Positions 8,916-21,295 of a stretch of 64,000 bases of DNA are shown piece by piece. The position numbers and the translations under genes are program-made. The notes below the pieces were generated by a model. That model ran no database searches, was not told the DNA's origin, and saw nothing but the letters and a program-made list of their open reading frames with translations. Position 1 is the first letter of the stretch. Each line of letters opens with the position of its first letter. Source of the stretch: Chloranthus sessilifolius (Eukaryota > Streptophyta > Magnoliopsida > Chloranthales > Chloranthaceae); the NCBI GenBank assembly GCA_021018995.1, contig CM037593.1, forward strand, positions 41,615,810 through 41,679,809. The letters are read 5' to 3'.

Positions 8916-11233
8916 TAATATCCCTGATATTTTTGGCCTATTTTTCGTTTACCTCGGTAAGCGTGTCCAAAAATTATTGAGGGATTTTTGGATTTTTAGT
9001 AAACTAAGGCTATGATAAGACTAATGGCCAAAGGACATTGTCTCGAGATGTGTGCAAGTCATGTAAGCGATGACTTATACGATAGGGATTGGTGTATGTG
9101 TTCAACATGGGATATGTTTGCAAATTAAGTGGATATGTACAAAATTAAAAAATCTAGATATTTGTTTGTTTGGGTTTTAGGTTATAAGAGAGATTGAAAG
9201 AGAAGTTTAACTTCTCTCTCTCGTTAGAAATTTTAAGCCTTTGAGCATTGCCTCATTTTAATCCTAGATCTTGTGAGCTTAAGAGTTCCTCTCCCCATCT
9301 CAACCATTGATTAGCCTTGTGATTGCATTCTGATCTGTTTGGACTATTGGAAGAGAAGGATAGGGGAGAGGATGTCTTCGCGTAGTTTTGATCTGTGCAA
9401 TAGAGAAAGGTTATGATGGACTGATTTGGAGATTCTAAAATCTTTAAGCTTTGGAGATGGGTTCCGGTGCGTGAATTGGTGCAACGGAAGCAACGATTTA
9501 AACTACAAGAGGTAGGTCCTTGAAACCTCCTTGTGTCATTTTAATTTATGTTTTGCTTAGATTAGAATGTGGTGTGTTCATTTAAAATAAGATGGCTGTG
9601 GTTGAATGAAGGAAAGAATCTGGACATGGAAAATTTTGACAGCTACAGACCTGAACAAATTTGATGGTCGAATTCCAATTCGAGGGTCAAATTTGGAATT
9701 CGACCATCGATTTGAAATTCGATAGTTGAAATCTGTTTTTTTAAGCCTGATGCAAATTTTGAAAATCGAGGGTCGAATTTGGAAATCGACCATCGAATTG
9801 AAAATCAAGGGTCGATTTTCTGAATTTCATGCTTGATAAGATTTTTGGAATTCGAGGGTCGAAAATGAATTCGACCATCGAATTTCAAATTCGACCCACA
9901 AATTTGAATTCGAGGGTCAAATTCTGCCCTGTTTCAGATCCTTAAAATTTTGTCGAATATTTTCTCGGCAAGCTTTTGGGTTTGACTTTTGGTCCTATAT
10001 TAACACTAAGAGTGTTAATCTTTGTAGGTTTTGATTATTGGAAGTCCTTTGTGAGGGCTGCTTATGCGTGATTTTAAATCTTCTTTGCTGAGGTAGGGGA
10101 ACCCTATATTTCATTTGCATTGAATTATAAGTATAAACTGTTTTTGACTGTTTCATTCAAGAAGCATAAATTTTGGAATCCTATTACACACAACATGAAT
10201 AACACTCTGAATATATGACACAAATCTGAAAATTGGAAACTTTGTTATGACTAATAACTTTGTCATTTGAACCTTAGAACCTCAGTAAATTTTTGAATCA
10301 GAACTTCGAAAAACATCAGTAATCAGTTATGAATAATAAGCTTTGATATATGTTAGCATTTGCATTCGATTTGAGGTACATACGAACGATGCCCTAGATT
10401 CTACCAACCGTGTTGACAGTATTACTTTGGCGCAAGTTTCTCTCATAGTGTAGGGGCTTGTTGCACTTCAGAAAATGGGTTCATGAACGACGATGGTCAG
10501 TAGGGTTTCCCATCGGTCACGTAGTCCGCTCTCATGCTATAGGAAATTTGGGAGATAAAATTAAGTTATAAATTTAAGACAAGAAGCATGCTAATTCAAA
10601 AGATTTTTGAACACATCAGATTTATGTTATCAGTTTTGACTCAGGATTAGAATTGGAGATTTAGTTTGCAAAGCATCATTTGAAAACCATATTTGATCCG
10701 ATTTCTGTCCTTTGAAAACCTTACTTATAATGAGATGCAAATAGATCTGTTTCCTCTATTGGGCTTGGTTGTTAGCTCACCCTCGACTATACGCCACAGG
10801 TGCTGAGACTGACCTTGGGTCAGAGGATCTGGAGGACTCCGATTACATTCTCGAGGAGGAATTGGACATACCAGCTGAGGAGTTTTTCCCTTGATCCTAG
10901 ATCCCTTATTTTTGGTACTTTTATCGTAATATTATTTTGAATATTGAGCCCCAGGCCATTATTTTGGTTCTTTTGATATCACTCGAGGAACCATTATTGT
11001 GAACCACTATTTTAGGTGTTGGATTGGCCATCACCGATGGTTCTTCTTGATTCCTCATAGTGATATATTTTGTTGTTAAAAGCTTTTGTTTTTGGATTAA
11101 TATATGCTTTGCCTCTGTCTTTAGATCATTGCTATGTTGCCGGCTTCTGTTTGTTACGACTTATTGAGAAATCAATAAGTTGATGAACCGGCCTTTCCTA
11201 TACCTTAGGGATTGGAAAAGTCGGGTCGTCACA
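8916..11233 (+). repeat. 5' LTR of the chromovirus
   Basis: 2318 bp, from TGTAATATCCC to GGGTCGTCACA. It contains an array of AATTCGAGGGTCGAATT-like units (9660-9925) that is longer than in the 3' copy. Near the right end, after TATACGCCACAG, lies an acidic frame ending EELDIPAEEFFP and a stop (about 10800-10893). Confidence 0.93.
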
Positions 11234-11235
11234 GT

Positions 11236-11247
11236 TGATATCAGAGC
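11236..11247 (+). other. Primer-binding site (tRNA-iMet type)
   Basis: TGATATCAGAGC lies three bases after the LTR. It differs by one base from the usual plant initiator-Met primer site TGGTATCAGAGC. Confidence 0.8.
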
Positions 11248-11343
11248 AAGGCTTTAGGTTCAGAGTCTTAGGACTAAGGGATTGGATTGTTTTAACAATC
11301 AATACTGATCTATTGTTATTGTTTTTCAACAATGACAGATCAG

Positions 11344-12671
11344 CATGCCTCCGCAGTTTAGAGCAGAGGCCGAGGTATAGAGGGACCTCGTACGGTTCGC
11401 ATTGAAGAGATCGATGAGGGCATAGGCACCTCATATGGCAGAGGGAGAGCCGCATCTGGCCCTAATGCAGATCCTTTGGGAGCTGCTAGACCTGAAGGGG
11501 GAAATGTTGACCAGGTGTTGATGACCTTGGCGAACATGGCTTTCAACAGATCACGCCACGCATGCATGCATCGAGATGTCGGCAGCGGACATCAGCCAGG
11601 AGGATTCGCCGAGTTTAGGAGGATGAGACCTCCTACATTCTCAGGGAAGACGGATCCAATGGAGGCTGAGGCATGGCTTGATGAGATCGAGAAGATTTTT
11701 GAGGTGTTGCAGTGTATAGATGTCGAGAAAGTACGCTGGGCATCCTTCAAACTGTTGGGCGAGGCCAACCCGTGGTGGAAGTCTGTTTTCAGGATGAGAG
11801 AGCAGGACTACCCCAATACTCCATGAACTTGGGCAGAGTTCGTGGAGATGTTCAACGATCAGTACTTTCCGAAGATTGTACGTAACCAGTGGGAAGTCCA
11901 ATTTATTGAGCTGAAGCAGAATGAGATGTCGGTGCGCGAGTATGGCGTAGAGTTTGTTTGACTTTCCTGATTTGCACCCTTACACGTGGCCACTGAGCTG
12001 ATGAGAGCTCAAAAATTTCAGAGAGGGTTGAGGCCGAACATTCAGGAGAGGGTGTCGATGTGGGAAATGGAGACGTATGCGGGCGTCATGTCAAAGGCTC
12101 TCATTGGAGAGGAAGACATTCAAAAGCAGTACTTGAGGCGAGAGCAGGGCAATAAAAATCGGTTTGGCCAGGGATAACAGAGTGCTTCAGAGCAGGTGAA
12201 CAAAAAGCCGAGGTTCTCTAAACCTCCTCCCTACCCTAGTCAGCCATCGTATTCCAGACCGGGCCAGCTTCAGGACCAAAGGTCGCCTTCCTATCGAGAC
12301 CAGAGAGTTCGTCCACTGTATTAATTTTCGTCAGAGCCGGGAGCTCTACTATAAGTGGAGCTTCTGTGGCTCAGGGTTCAACGCGAGGATCAAATATCTC
12401 TGCTTTACCCCAAGGTGTAAGATGCGGGAAACCACATCAGACGGAGGATTGCCTAAGGAACACTGGAGGATGCTTCAGGTGTGGACAGATTGGTCACATG
12501 ATCAAGGATTGTCCTACCGTTGAAAAAGGACGGACTACGTCAGTCTCTACGCAGAAGTCGACGCGACCTACAGTTCAAGGTCGAGCTTATGCGGTGACTG
12601 CACAGGATGCCCAAATGTCGAATGACGTAATCCAAGGTATCATTAAAGTTGAGATGTCAATTCTGCATTAA
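11344..12671 (+). pseudogene. Chromovirus gag
   Basis: Gag forms the virus-like particle. The capsid-like part (11590-11900) contains FAEFRRMRPPTFSGKTDPME, AEAWLDEIEKIF and KLLGEANPWW, typical of the retrotransposon gag family in plant Ty3 elements. The nucleocapsid zinc knuckle CFRCGQIGHMIKDC (CX2CX4HX4C) lies near 12473-12516. A protein of roughly 440 residues would be usual. The region is broken and is listed as a fossil. Confidence 0.85.
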
Positions 12672-12766
12672 TTCTATTATTTAATGTTTAAATTCAAGTT
12701 AATTATGTTAAACCACATTGGAATCATTGCATATAATTAACAAACTTTTTAACTAAAGGTACCCTT

Positions 12767-15700
12767 ATGATGAGTCGTCGAGGCGACCTAAATAAAATTG
12801 AAGCACGAGTACTTATAGACCCTGGGTCTACACACTCGTTTATTACTCCTTCCTTCTTAAAGAAGTTGGGTATCACTCTTGAACCCCTTGCTTTCATTTT
12901 GGATGTAAAGATCCCTACGAGAAGTTCAGTATGCACTGATACAGCATGTCAGTCAGTCATCGTGATGATTGATGAGCACGAGACAATGACCGACATGACT
13001 ACGTTGAGCATGGAAGGGTTCGACGTCATTCTTAGAATTGATTGGTTGGCAGCTTATCACGCGAGTGTGGACTGTCTACGAAAGATCGTGACCTTTCGAC
13101 CGCCAAAGCAAAAATCCTTTGGATTCTGTGGAGTTAAATCCAAGGTTGCGCTGTTGGTTTCAGCCATTAAGGCCGAGCGCATGATGAAGAATGGTTGTAG
13201 TGGGTATCTGGCCTACTTGCAAGATTCTACAGAGAAGAGGAATGACTTGGCTCTTATCAAGGTGGTCTGCGAGTATCCTGATGTCTTTCCAGAGGACTTA
13301 CCTGGATTATCACCTGATCGAGAGATTGAGTTCGCGATTGAGCTAGCGCCGGGTACAGAATCGTTATCTAAAGCTCCATATCGGATGGCGCTTGCTGAGT
13401 TGAAGGAACTCAAGGAGCAACTTCAGGAGCTGTTGGACAAAGGCTTTATTCAACCGAGTGTTTCTCCTTGGGGTGCACCGGTTCTTTTTATGAAAAAGAA
13501 GGATGGATCGATGCGTCTGTGTATCGATTATAGGCAGCTCAACAAGATGACGATTAAGAATCGTTATCCTCTTCTGCGGATAGATGACTTATTTGATCAG
13601 TTGCAAGGTGCAAAGTTCTTTTCAAAGATTAATCTGAGGTCAGGCTATCACCAGCTCAAGATCAAGGCGGAAGATATATCCAAGACTGCGTTTCGGACGT
13701 GTTATGGCCACAATGAGTTTTTAGTGATGTCGTTTAGATTGACAAATGTGCCTGCATCTTTCATGGATCTGATGAACAGAGTGTTCAAACCACATCTTGA
13801 TAAATTTGTGGTAGTTTTCGTAGATGACATCCTCATCTATTCGAAAACCTGAGAGGAGTATGTGCAGCATCTGAAGATGGCTCTTCAAACACTCAGGGAC
13901 CATCAGTTGTATGCCAAACTCAGTAAGTGTGAGTTTTGGCTTGAGCAGGTTAGTTTCTTGGGTCACGTAGTCTCTGAAGCGGGTATCTCAGTGGATCCTA
14001 CAAAGATAGATTCTGTGGTGACATGGGAACAACCTATGACAGTTATAGAGGTTCGAAGTTTCCTTGGTTTGGCAGGGTACTATCGGAGATTTGTCGAGGG
14101 TTTCTCAAAGATATCGGGTCCACTTACACAGCTCACGAGAAAGAATGCGAAGTTCGATTACACAGAGCAGTGCGAGTAGAGCTTTCAGGAGATAAAGCGT
14201 CGATTGACTACGACACCAGTACTTGCTATACCTTTCGGTAGTGGAGGCTTCGCAATGTACAGTGATGCTTCTTATGGCGGATTAGGCTGTGTGCTTAATC
14301 AACATGAGCGGGTCATTGTGTATGGTTCTAGGCAGCTGAAGGACCATGAAAGAAACTATTTGACGCATGACTTAGAGTTAGCAGCAGTTATATTCTCCTT
14401 GAAGATCTGGAGACATTACCTCTACGGTGAGATATTCGATATATTCACCGATCATAAGAGTCTCAAGTACCTATTCACTCAAAAGGACTTGATTATGAGG
14501 CAGTGATGATGGATGGAGTTCTTGAAGGACTACGATTGCTCGATTCAGTACCATCCGGGAAAGGCGAACGTCATTGCTAATGCTCTTAGTAGGAGGTCTT
14601 TAGCACAGTTGTCACATCTTGTTAGCCGGATTCAGAGATTGAAGCTTTTGGAGGATATGGCTTTGGGCAGCTCACGGTTCGATGTCAAAGGCTCGGGAGC
14701 ATTGATGGCCACACTAGTATTACGCCCTACGCTCTTCGAGAATATCAAGAAGCTTCAGGTGACCGATGATGAGCTGATGGCGATCAGACGAGATGTCGAG
14801 AATGGCAGCAAGAAGGATTTCTCCATACGAGCAGATGGGACCTTGTTGTTTCATGACCGTGTATGTGTACCGTCGAGTACAGAGCTTCAGGACACCGTTC
14901 TGGAAGAGGCTCACAAATCCATGCATGCCATACATCCTGGTAGCACTAAGATGTGTCAGGACTTGATGAAGAGTTTTTGGTGGTGAGGTTTGAAATGCGA
15001 CGTTGCTGAGTACGTATCGCGGTGCTTAGTTTGTCAATAGGTTAAGGTTGATCATCAGAATCCTGCAGGCCTATTGCAGCCTTTACCTATGCCTGAGTGG
15101 AAATGGGAAGCTATTTCCATGGATTTCATACTCGGGTTGCCGAAAACACTAAGGAAGAACAATGCCATTTGGGTCATTGTAGATTGACTAACCAAGTCTG
15201 CTCATTTCTTGCCATACAATACCACGTATACAGCCAGTAGACTTGCAGAGTTATACCTGAAGGAGATTGTTAAACTGCATGGGATACCGGCTAGTATTGT
15301 GTCAGACAGAGACCCGTTGTTTACTTCACATTTTTGGCAGCGATTTCAGGAGGGAATGGGTTCTCGTCTTGACTTTAGTTCGGCATTTCACCCACAGACG
15401 GATGGCCAGACTGAATGAGTGAACCAGATCATTGAGGACATGTTGAGAGCTTGCATGTTGGATTTTCACAGATCATGGGACCAACACTTGCCTCTGATCA
15501 AGTTCACCTATAATAATAGCTTTCAGGCTAGCATCGGTATGGCTCCATTTGAGGCGTTATATGGATGACGGTGCAGATTGCCATTGAACTGGGAAGAAGT
15601 GGGTGAGAAGCTCATTATTGGCCCTGAGATAGTCGAGCGCACAATCGAGACGGTTTGGTTGATTCGCGAGTGACTACGAGTAGCTCAGAGTCGTCAGAAG

Positions 15701-16245
15701 AGCTACGCCGATCTCAAGCGGAGACACATGGATTTTGAGGTAGTTTAACTGCACTAATGTGTATTCATCACTTGGTACATATTCCATGTGAAATTTGGCA
15801 CTAATACTTCATTTTTCAGGTCGGCGAGAATGTCTTTGTATGAATTTCGCCTACGAAGGGCGTTATGCGATTCGGGAAACGAGGGAAACTGAGTCCTCGG
15901 TACATTGGGCCTTTTGAGATATTAGGCCGAGTCGGAGAAGTTGCATACCGTGTGGCGCTGCTGCCGCAATTGTCAAGCATGCACAACGTCTTCCATGTGT
16001 CGATGCTGCGTCGATACATCCGTGACCTGACTCACGTGCTTGATTACCAACCCATCGAGCTTCAGGATGGTTTGGCGGTGATCGAGGACCCGGTTCAGAT
16101 CTTGGACCGCAAGGAGCAGATCCTATGCACTAAGAGGATTCCTTTGGTTCTCGTCCGATGGCGGAATCATACACCGGAGGAAGCCACTTGGGAGCAAGAG
16201 GCTGAGCTCCGAGACCAATTTTTGAGCCTGTTCGATTATTTTTGA
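12767..16245 (+). pseudogene. Chromovirus pol: protease, RT, RNase H, integrase, chromodomain
   Basis: Domains in order are as follows. Protease with [12 protein letters not shown] (about 12808). Reverse transcriptase with [17 protein letters not shown] and [14 protein letters not shown] (13400-13850), whose FVDD is the usual Y/F-x-DD active-site form. RNase H with [33 protein letters not shown] and [11 protein letters not shown] (14230-14500). Integrase with an HHCC-type zinc region ending near 15035 and core blocks VSDRDPLFTSHFW and FHPQTDGQTE (15290-15415). After the integrase C-terminal GPFEILGRVGEVAYRVALP-like block comes a chromodomain (VRWRNHTPEEATWEQEAELR, about 16152-16211). The chromodomain is thought to direct integration by binding histone marks. 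The region has several breaks. Confidence 0.93.
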
Positions 16246-16921
16246 GCAATTTTGTGTTCACTGTATCATACTTTGTATTTGCGTACTTACTATATAAAAG
16301 TCTATCAAATTTTTGCTTGTGATTTTGGGGCGATCCATTTTAATTTCGTTAAATTTTGTGGCTGTTTCACAGTCCCTATCTACTAGAAACAATCGTAAAA
16401 TTTTGGGACTTCAACCTAACCCGGGGAGGTTACTCACAAATAGGCATGTGAATTAATTCGGGCAAATTTTAAGCCTTTTCTTTAAAATTTTTACACGCTA
16501 AATTCGATTGTGACATTGTTTTCCTAGTCCAATATAGTGATATGAGAGAATGTGGGCTCTAAGGAAGTCCATTTGGACCCAAGAAATGGACTTCAATTTA
16601 AAAATTTTTGAATTTTCAAGGGCACACAGACCTCGAGAAATTCGAGTGTCGAAAATCCAAATCGAGGGTCGATTTTGGATGCTTAATACTTAGGCAGTTT
16701 AGGCAAAATTCAAACCTGAGAAAAATTTGTAGAAATCGAGGGTCAATTTCAAAATCGAGGGTCGATTTGAAATTCGACCCACGAATTTGAAATCGAGGGT
16801 CGAATTTCTCGATTTAAGTGGGAGTTCTGTTTTATTTTGGCATTTTGTGTTTACACATTTGAGGGTTTGAGCTTAGGGTTTTTGGGGGTTTTGGTGAATT
16901 TGGAGTTTTCTTGCATAGTTT
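16246..16921 (+). repeat. Post-pol spacer with TCGA-motif repeats
   Basis: Non-coding spacer in the chromovirus. At 16630-16815 AATTCGAGGGTCGATTT-like units recur. They are the same motif as in this element's LTRs, although this is internal sequence. Confidence 0.6.
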
Positions 16922-17083
16922 TTGGCCGAAATTCGAGGGGAAATCAACTACAAATTGCCAAGGACTTGGATTTCAACCATTTGGAATCGGATTTGGGGCT
17001 TTATCAAGGTAACCCTTGTTCAATTTTTTCTTTGTGAAGCCTTATTTTCTTGCAATCTATTGGGAGTTTGTTTTGTTGCTTCA

Positions 17084-18447
17084 ATGGGGCCTAAGAAGCA
17101 AGCCCCTATTCGAAACCCTACCTCCAAGAGGCCGGCTTCAAAAGCTGGTTCCTCAAGCCGCCAACCCCACTCAGCTCCACAAGCCGAACAACCTACTCAG
17201 TTGGCTCCACCAACCACTCAATCAACTCCACCTGTGTCCCCTCCCATCAACGAACAATCCACAGAATTTTGGGGAATTAAGGGCTTCGCCACTGAGTATA
17301 TTTTTCACCCTGAGTTGTTTGATCAGCAAACAACCACTCAGTGGGCGGGAGAATACCTCAAAAAATCCCGGATGACTTCGCTTTGCGCCACTTTCAGCGA
17401 TCACTTTTACCCTCGTTTAGTGCGCCTGTTTTACCAACATATGCGCCGCGAGGATGGTAAAAAGATTTATACATCAATTGATGGACGGGATTACACTTTT
17501 GACCTAGAGGACATGGCTGTGGCACTGCGTTGCCCGCTAAAACACTCTACAACAATGGGATTGGGTCCTCCTTTCCCCAAACCAGTCCTCTTTCAAGATA
17601 TGATTCCCCAAATGATGCAGGGTCGTCATGGGTCGGGTAAGGCTATTGTCCGCACGCACATGCCCGATTTTATGTGGCTGTTGGACAAAATTTTCAAGAC
17701 CACCCTCTACCCATTTGGTCATAAGTCGGAGGGTGCCGGTCCCCTCCAACAGATTTTGTTTGCAGTTTACAAGGAGCGATGGTTTAGTGCTCCTAAAATC
17801 CTTTTAAAAGGAATTATTAAAGCCAGCGAGAAAATGGGTAAACAAGTAAAAAGCCGAAAAAAGGCATTCCCTATGCTCGTTTGATTTCGGTGATGATCGA
17901 GAATTATCAAGCGGGCCCCGCGTATGATATCCCCCCTACCGAACCAAAATCTACTGATGGTCTTAAAATGTATAACCTCGTCAATTGGGGTCAGACCTAC
18001 GGTAGACTTGTGAAGACTCCCAAGGAAGCAGTAGTTCCTGATGCCGACGCCGGCGATGCGGATGAGGACCCTACACGTGTTGCCCCTGAGACGACTGCTA
18101 CTGCACCTACTCAGCCCCCATAGAGCAACATCCTTATGCTCTCGGAGTTTATGTGCCAAATGACTGCGATGAGCCACCAGATCCAGGAGCTCACCCAGCA
18201 TACCAGCTCTATGCGTCAGAAGTTGGACGTCCATGGCGGGGCTCTTTCTTACTTGATGCAGCACGCGTTCCCCGCCGATTATACTACGTATATGGCCGAC
18301 ATTCGTGCCTCCGTTTATCGCCCTTCGACATCGGGTGCCGGTTCCAGCATGCCTACTGAGGCTGGAGAGGATGGATCGGGTGATGACGCTGATGGTGGGG
18401 ACGGCGATCAAGATCAGGCTGGTTCATCTGCTGCGGGGGATTTTTAG
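17084..18447 (+). pseudogene. Extra chromovirus gene: plant 'transposon protein' domain plus acidic tail
   Basis: It lies in sense orientation between the chromodomain and the polypurine tract. The likely start is the ATG at 17084 (MGPKKQAPIRNPTSKRPASK), giving a basic, proline-rich head. The body has GIKGFATEYIFHPELFD, FYPRLVRLFYQHM and YTFDLEDMAVALRCPLK. It resembles the 'putative plant transposon protein' domain often found beside plant retrotransposons, and the frame at 57441-58184 in the Athila-like element. The tail (18136-18447) has MCQMTAMSHQIQELTQHTSS, coiled-coil-like, and ends in an acidic Gly/Asp-rich stretch. Function unknown; an envelope-like or regulatory role is only a guess. 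It occupies the place of the third gene in envelope-class elements. The frame is broken. Confidence 0.6.
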
Positions 18448-19036
18448 TGTTACTTTGGGGGGGAGGATGTGATTTCTTTTTAGATATTATGGGGCCTGTA
18501 TTTATTTTTACTGCATGGATTATTTAGGACCTGGTGGTCCTCCTTTTTGTTATCTTTTATATTTCTGTTTTGCGATTTGGATTGGATACTATGTTTGTTT
18601 AGTCTTGTATATATTTGCTATATGGGTTTTCCATGCTCTGTGGGTTTTACTTTAGTTACACATTCCCTATCTTGGGATGTATTTCTTATGTTGTGGGTTT
18701 TGATATCTGTATGACTTTTGGTCTCTCTGTGGATTTTACATGCTCTGTCGTTTTGTTTTTCCTATTCTGATTCTCTGATGGGATCGTGTTTTCTTTCTTC
18801 TGTTCATGAGTCACTGTGCATCGGTCTCCTAGCATGTGACACTAGGGGTGTAGGCATCCATGTACGGATGCAATCCACTATGACCCTTCTGGTGCCACAT
18901 GCAGCACATCCATGTTACTACGGATCCCATCCCTTGACTTGCGTGCCCTGCGAGATCAGCGCACGGTGACCCATGTTTTCTTTTCGTTTCATTGTATGGT
19001 GTGTGTTGCCTTCAATTTTTGAGGACGAAAATTCCT
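18448..19036 (+). other. Chromovirus 3' untranslated region
   Basis: T-rich, non-coding sequence from the end of the extra gene to the polypurine tract. The open frame at 18718-18969 shows no domain. Confidence 0.6.
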
Positions 19037-19049
19037 AAGGAGGAGAGAA
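19037..19049 (+). other. Polypurine tract
   Basis: AAGGAGGAGAGAA directly abuts the TGTAATATCCC start of the 3' LTR. It is the expected primer for plus-strand synthesis. Confidence 0.85.
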
Positions 19050-21295
19050 TGTAATATCCCTGATATTTTTGGCCTATTTTTCGTTTACCTCGGTAAGCAT
19101 GTTCGGAAATTATTGAGGGATTTTTGGATTTTTAGTAAACTAAGGCTATGATAAGACTAATGGCCAAAGGAAATTGTCTCGAGATGTGTGCAAGTCATGT
19201 AAGCGGTGACTTATACGATAGGGATTGGTGTATGTATTCAACATGGGATATGTTTGCAAATTAAGTGGATATGTGCAAAATTATAAAATCTAGATATTTG
19301 TTTGTTTGGGTTTTAGGTTATAAGAGAGATTGAAAGAGAAGTTTAACTTCTCTCTCTCGTTGGAAATTTTAAGCCTTTGAGCATTGCCTCATTTTAATCA
19401 TAGATCTTGTGAGCTTGAGAGTTCCTCTCCCCATCTCAACCATTGATTAGCCTTGTGATTGCATTCTGATCTGTTTGGACTATTGGAAGAGAAGGATAGG
19501 GGAGAGGATGTCTCTGTGTAGTTTTGATCTGTGCAATAGAGAAAGGTTATGATGGACTGATTTGGAGATTCTAAAATCTTTAAGCTTTGGAGATGGGTTC
19601 CAGTGCGTGAATTGGTGCAACGGAAGCAACGATTTAAACTAAAAGAGGTAGGTCCTTGAAACCTCCTTGTGTCATTTTAATTTATGTTTTGCTTAGATTA
19701 GAATGTGGTGTGTTCATTTAAAATAAGATGGCTGTGGTTGAATGAAGGAAAGAATCTGGACATGGAAAAATTTGACAGCCACAGACCTGAACAAATTCGA
19801 GGGTCAAATTCCAATTCGAGGGTCGAATTTGGAATTCGACCATCGATTTGAAATTCGATAGTCGAAATCTATTTTTTTAAGCCTGATGCAAATTTTGAAA
19901 ATCGAGGGTCGAAAATGAATTCAACCATCGAATTTCAAATTTGACCCACGAATTTGAATTCGAGGGTCGAATTCTGCCCTGTTTCAAATCCTTAAAATTT
20001 TGTCGGATATTTTCTCGGCAAGCTTTTGGGTTTGACTTTTGGTCCTATATTATCATTGAGAGTGTTAATCTTTGTAGGTTTTGATTATTGGAAGTCCTTT
20101 GTGAGGACTGCTTATGCGTGATTTTAAATCTTCTTTGCTGAGGTAGGGGAACCCTATATTTCATTTGCATTGAATTATAAGTATAAACTGTTTTTGACTG
20201 TTTCATTCAAGAAGCATACATTTTGGAATCCTGTTACACACAGCATGAATAAAACTCTGAATATATGACACAAATCCGAAAATTGGAAACTTTGTTATGA
20301 CAAAGAACTTCGAAATTTGAACCTCAGAACCTCAGTAAAATTTTGAATCAGAACTTTGAATCAGAACTTCGAAAAACATCAGTAATCAGTTATGAATAAT
20401 AAGCTTTGATATATGTTAGCATTTGCATTCGATTTGAGGTACATACGAATGATGCCCTAGATTCTATCAACCGTGTTGACAGTATTACTTTGGCGCAAGT
20501 TTTCCTCATAGCGTAGGGGCTTGTTGCACTTCAGAAAATGGGTTCATGAACGACGATGGTCAGTAGGGTTTCCCATCGGTCACGTAGTCCGCTCTCATGC
20601 TATAGGAAATTTGGGAGATAACATTAAGTTATAAATTTAAGACAAGAAGCATGCTAATTCAGAAGATTTTCGAACACATCAGATTTATGTTATCAGTTTT
20701 GACTCAGGATTAGAGTTGGAGATTTAGTTTGCAAAGCATCATTTGAAAACCATATTTGATCCAATTTCTTTCTTTGAAAACCGTACTTATAATGAGATAC
20801 AAATAGATCTGTTTCCTCTATTGGGCTTGGTTGTTAGCTCACCCTCGACTATACGTCACAGGTGCTGAGATTGACCTTGGGTCAGAGGATCTGGAGGACT
20901 CCGATTACATTCCCGAGGAGGAATTGGACATACCAGCTGAGGAGTTTTTCCCTTGATCCTAGATCCCTTATTTTTGGTACTTTTGTCAGAATATTATTTT
21001 GAATATTAGGCCCCAGGCCATTATTTTGGTTCTTTTGATATCACTTGAGGAACCATTATTGTGAACCACTATTTTAGGTGTTGGATTGGCCATCACCGAT
21101 GGTTCTTCCTGGTTCCTCATAGTGATATATTTTGTTGTTAAAAGCTTTTGTTTTTGGATTAATATATGCTTTGCCTCTGTCTTTAGATCATTGCTATGTT
21201 GCCGACTTCTATTTGTTACGGCTTATTGAGAAATCAATAAGTTGATGAACCGGCCTTTCCTATACCTTAGGGATTGGAAAAGTCGGGTCGTCACA
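19050..21295 (+). repeat. 3' LTR of the chromovirus
   Basis: 2246 bp with the same ends as the 5' LTR. It is shorter mainly because the TCGA-motif array (19795-19970) has fewer units. It is followed by the target duplication AATAT. Confidence 0.93.

Larger units (their letters stand above)
8916..21295 (+). mobile_element. Ty3/gypsy chromovirus (Tekay-like), complete structure, with extra downstream gene
   Basis: The boundaries are supported by TGTAATATCCC...GTCGTCACA LTRs and a perfect 5-bp target duplication, AATAT, at 8911-8915 and 21296-21300. Between the LTRs lie a tRNA-iMet-type primer site, gag with a zinc knuckle, protease, reverse transcriptase, RNase H, integrase, a chromodomain, a further coding region and a polypurine tract. 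The order and the terminal chromodomain define a plant chromovirus; the Met primer site fits the Tekay/Del clade. The coding regions carry several breaks, so it looks dead. The LTRs differ at roughly 2-3 percent of positions in stretches compared by eye, plus small length differences. At commonly used plant rates this suggests an insertion on the order of one to a few million years old. Confidence 0.92.

Noticed and set aside
11236-11247. A tRNA gene near the chromovirus LTR
   Set aside because: The match is only the primer-site complement; no cloverleaf follows.
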